Below, piece after piece: positions 5,006-6,447 of a DNA stretch of 6,447 nucleotides (positions within the stretch are counted from its first letter, which is position 1; each line of letters begins with the position of its first letter). This DNA comes from JAKORR01 sp964608495 (GTDB lineage: Bacteria > Armatimonadota > Zipacnadia > Zipacnadales > FEN-943), in NCBI GenBank assembly GCA_964608495.1, contig CAZSOQ010000278.1, positions 1 through 6,447 on the forward strand, in the 5' to 3' direction. The notes beneath the pieces were generated by a model. It was given only the letters and a program-made list of their open reading frames with translations. It made no database searches and was not told where the DNA came from. Both the position numbers and the translations under genes were made by a program.

Positions 5006-5770
5006 ATGCCGATAGAGCTTGACTGGGTAGGCATCCTGAGGGAGATACTGCACGTTCTGCGGCCCCTCTGGCCGCTGGCGGCCCTCGTCGTGGTAGTGGA
5101 GCTGTTGAAGCTCTTCGGGCCCGTTCTGCTGCACCGAAGGCGCAACCGGCTCGCGCGCTCCCTGAGGGACATGAGCCCAGAGGGGTTCGAGCACTTCTGC
5201 CGTGACTTGGTGTCGGCGATGGGCTACCGGGCGCGGACGACGCGCTACTTGGCGGACGGCGGCGTGGATGTGTTCGCCGAAGACGGGAATGGCGAGCAGG
5301 TGGTCGTGCAGTGCAAGCGTTGGACAGGTAGGGTGGGCGTGCGGATCGTCAGGGAGCTACTGGGGGTGGTGGCCATCCAGGAAACCCGCGAGGGCTGGCT
5401 GGTCACGACGAGCGATTTCACCCCGCAGGCGTACAAGGAGGCCGAGGGGCAGCCCTTGAGACTGATCAATGGCTCGGCGCTGCGCAAGCTGGTGACCGAG
5501 TATCTGCCCAGATACTTCGTGAGGCTGGGGCCCGAGCCGCACGTGGCGCCGCCCGTGGAGGTCGGTGCTGACAGAGATCCAGGCATCCTGCGGGGTGAGG
5601 TGGAGCTGTTCCCGAGCCAATCCGCGGCGCGAGCGGGTGCAAGGCCCGAATGGCCGATCGTGTGCGAGGCGTGTGGCCGCGAAGCCACAGTGCCCTTCAA
5701 GCCTCGCGGGGACGGGCCTCTGTATTGCCGGGACTGCTACCGGCGGCTGGCAGCCGGAGCACGCAGGTAG
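5006..5770 (+). CDS. Membrane-anchored Mrr-type restriction endonuclease-like protein with C-terminal zinc ribbon
   Basis: This 254-residue protein has three parts. Residues 17-42 form a hydrophobic membrane segment followed by a basic stretch (HRRRNRLARS) that places the rest in the cytoplasm. Residues about 55-170 form an Mrr-type catalytic domain (PF04471 type) of the PD-(D/E)XK nuclease fold: E62 in EGFEHFCRDLVSAMGY, D88 in DGGVDVFA, and Q102-x-K104 in VVVQCKRW. After a loose linker (175-215), residues 220-244 form a zinc ribbon, C220-x2-C223-x17-C241-x2-C244, with a VPFKP core. All key residues are intact, so it is probably an active DNA-cleaving enzyme. GGGAGG eight bases before the ATG supports the start. 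There is no methyltransferase or specificity gene nearby. Family knowledge: Mrr enzymes cut modified DNA; the target here, and whether the role is defence or DNA maintenance, is unknown. Confidence 0.88.
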   Translation: MPIELDWVGILREILHVLRPLWPLAALVVVVELLKLFGPVLLHRRRNRLARSLRDMSPEGFEHFCRDLVSAMGYRARTTRYLADGGVDVFAEDGNGEQVVVQCKRWTGRVGVRIVRELLGVVAIQETREGWLVTTSDFTPQAYKEAEGQPLRLINGSALRKLVTEYLPRYFVRLGPEPHVAPPVEVGADRDPGILRGEVELFPSQSAARAGARPEWPIVCEACGREATVPFKPRGDGPLYCRDCYRRLAAGARR

Positions 5771-5866
5771 GACAGGCGCGGGAAAGAACGGGGACGGGAA
5801 AGAGGCTGGCGGCTGGCGACCAATGTGCAAGGCCCGCGATAGACGGTCAAGCAGAGAGGAATCGCC

Positions 5867-6447
5867 ATGAGTGAGCCAAGACGACAGCGCGTGCACCCCA
5901 TGACAGTGGCCGGCGACGACCGGGGCGTCCATGAGGCCCCGCGCGAGACGCCCGTGCGGCGGCGGGTCGAGGTGCTGGTCGCGGGCGGCGGGCCAGCGGG
6001 AGTGGGAGCGGCGCTGGCGGCGGCCCGGGAGGGCGCCCGCACGTTGCTGGTCGAGCGCCACGGGATGCTCGGCGGCATGTGGACGGCGGGCCTGGTGAAC
6101 CCCTTCTTCGAGTCCCACCGCAACGGGTGGCTCGTGTCGGAGCTGGTGGAGCGGCTCCGGGCGCGGGGCGCGTGGCGTCAGTGGCGCTTCGCCTACACCT
6201 TCGACCCCGAGGCCATGAAGGCCGAGCTCGAGGCCATGATGCAGCAGGCCGGCGTCGAGCTGCTGTACCACACGCTCTGCGTAGACACAGTGGTCGAGGA
6301 AGGCACGGCCCGCGGCGCCATCATCGAGAGCAAGGCGGGGCGCGAGGCGGTGCTGGCGGATGTGGTCGTGGACTGCACGGGCGATGGCGATGTGGCGGCA
6401 CGCGCGGGCGCGCCCTTCGAGCTTGGGCGCCTGGCTGACGGACTCGT
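5867..6447 (+). CDS. N-terminal part of an FAD-dependent oxidoreductase (FAD_oxidored type)
   Basis: The frame is open from the ATG at 5867 to the window end: 193 residues, with the C-terminal part missing. After a charged leader ending EAPRETPVRRR, the FAD-binding Rossmann motif is VEVLVAGGGPAGVGAALAAA (34-53; G40, G42, G45), with E63 in LLVERHG as the likely ribose-binding acid. LGGMWTAGLVNPF (68-80) and the distal DCTGDGDVAARAGAPFELG stretch (169-187) are characteristic of FAD_oxidored flavoproteins (PF12831). These are usually over 400 residues long, common in glycan-degrading phyla, and of mostly unknown substrate. There is no signal peptide, so it is likely cytoplasmic. AGAGAGGA ending six bases before the ATG supports this start; ATG at 5900 (M12) is the alternative. 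It lies 96 bases after the nuclease gene on the same strand. Oxidation of a sugar or related alcohol is only a guess. Confidence 0.88.
   Translation, partial: MSEPRRQRVHPMTVAGDDRGVHEAPRETPVRRRVEVLVAGGGPAGVGAALAAAREGARTLLVERHGMLGGMWTAGLVNPFFESHRNGWLVSELVERLRARGAWRQWRFAYTFDPEAMKAELEAMMQQAGVELLYHTLCVDTVVEEGTARGAIIESKAGREAVLADVVVDCTGDGDVAARAGAPFELGRLADGL

Noticed and set aside
468..5520. Near-identical 18-base stretches (around GCCCAGATACT) at about 468-485 and 5503-5520, possible repeats or recombination ends
   Set aside because: Both encode the common LPRY plus hydrophobic ending of unrelated proteins; the match is short, imperfect and without any flanking similarity.
5357..6271. - strand open frame (304 codons) across the end of the nuclease gene and the start of the flavoprotein gene
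   Set aside because: It lies antisense to two genes with recognisable domains and ribosome sites, and shows no domain of its own.
5006..6447. Complete restriction-modification or other defence island around the Mrr-type gene
   Set aside because: The neighbours are a sugar isomerase and a flavoprotein; no methyltransferase, specificity subunit, helicase or toxin gene is in view.

Overview
The window is strongly GC-rich and gene-dense, with high-GC codon use throughout, clear Shine-Dalgarno sites and short gaps. The mix of genes (an arabinofuranosidase-like glycosidase, a signal-less NodB-fold deacetylase, a sugar isomerase/epimerase TIM barrel and an FAD_oxidored-type flavoprotein) resembles glycan-degrading, mostly uncultivated phyla such as Armatimonadota, Planctomycetota or Hydrogenedentota. 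The phylum is an inference from gene content; no marker gene is present. No RNA gene, CRISPR array, insertion sequence or phage gene was seen.

Left part (1-819, + strand): the 3' end of a probable GH51-type alpha-L-arabinofuranosidase with a carbohydrate-binding-module-like stretch, then an unrecognised 69-residue single-pass membrane protein. A 9-bp stem-loop at 837-864 separates these from the convergent genes to the right and probably acts as a terminator for both directions.

Middle (877-3770, - strand): a three-gene set read right to left. It encodes a cytoplasmic polysaccharide-deacetylase-fold protein, a CPBP (Rce1-like) intramembrane protease, and an exported beta-lactamase-fold serine hydrolase. 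The last two overlap by 4 bp (TTGA), and a perfect Shine-Dalgarno inside the protease gene supports a TTG start for the hydrolase. A strong nested hairpin lies between the first two genes. The set looks like one operon with possible internal control; a cell-envelope role is a guess from the two membrane or exported products.

Right part (4071-6447, + strand): a 300-bp divergent spacer, then a sugar phosphate isomerase/epimerase-like protein, a membrane-anchored Mrr-type nuclease ending in a CxxC-x17-CxxC zinc ribbon, and the first 193 residues of an FAD-dependent oxidoreductase cut by the window edge. The isomerase and the flavoprotein fit carbohydrate catabolism. The nuclease between them is the most unusual gene by domain make-up. 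I do not see convincing evidence for a complete new multi-gene system; the best leads are the anchored nuclease, the envelope operon with its internal hairpin, and the small membrane protein.
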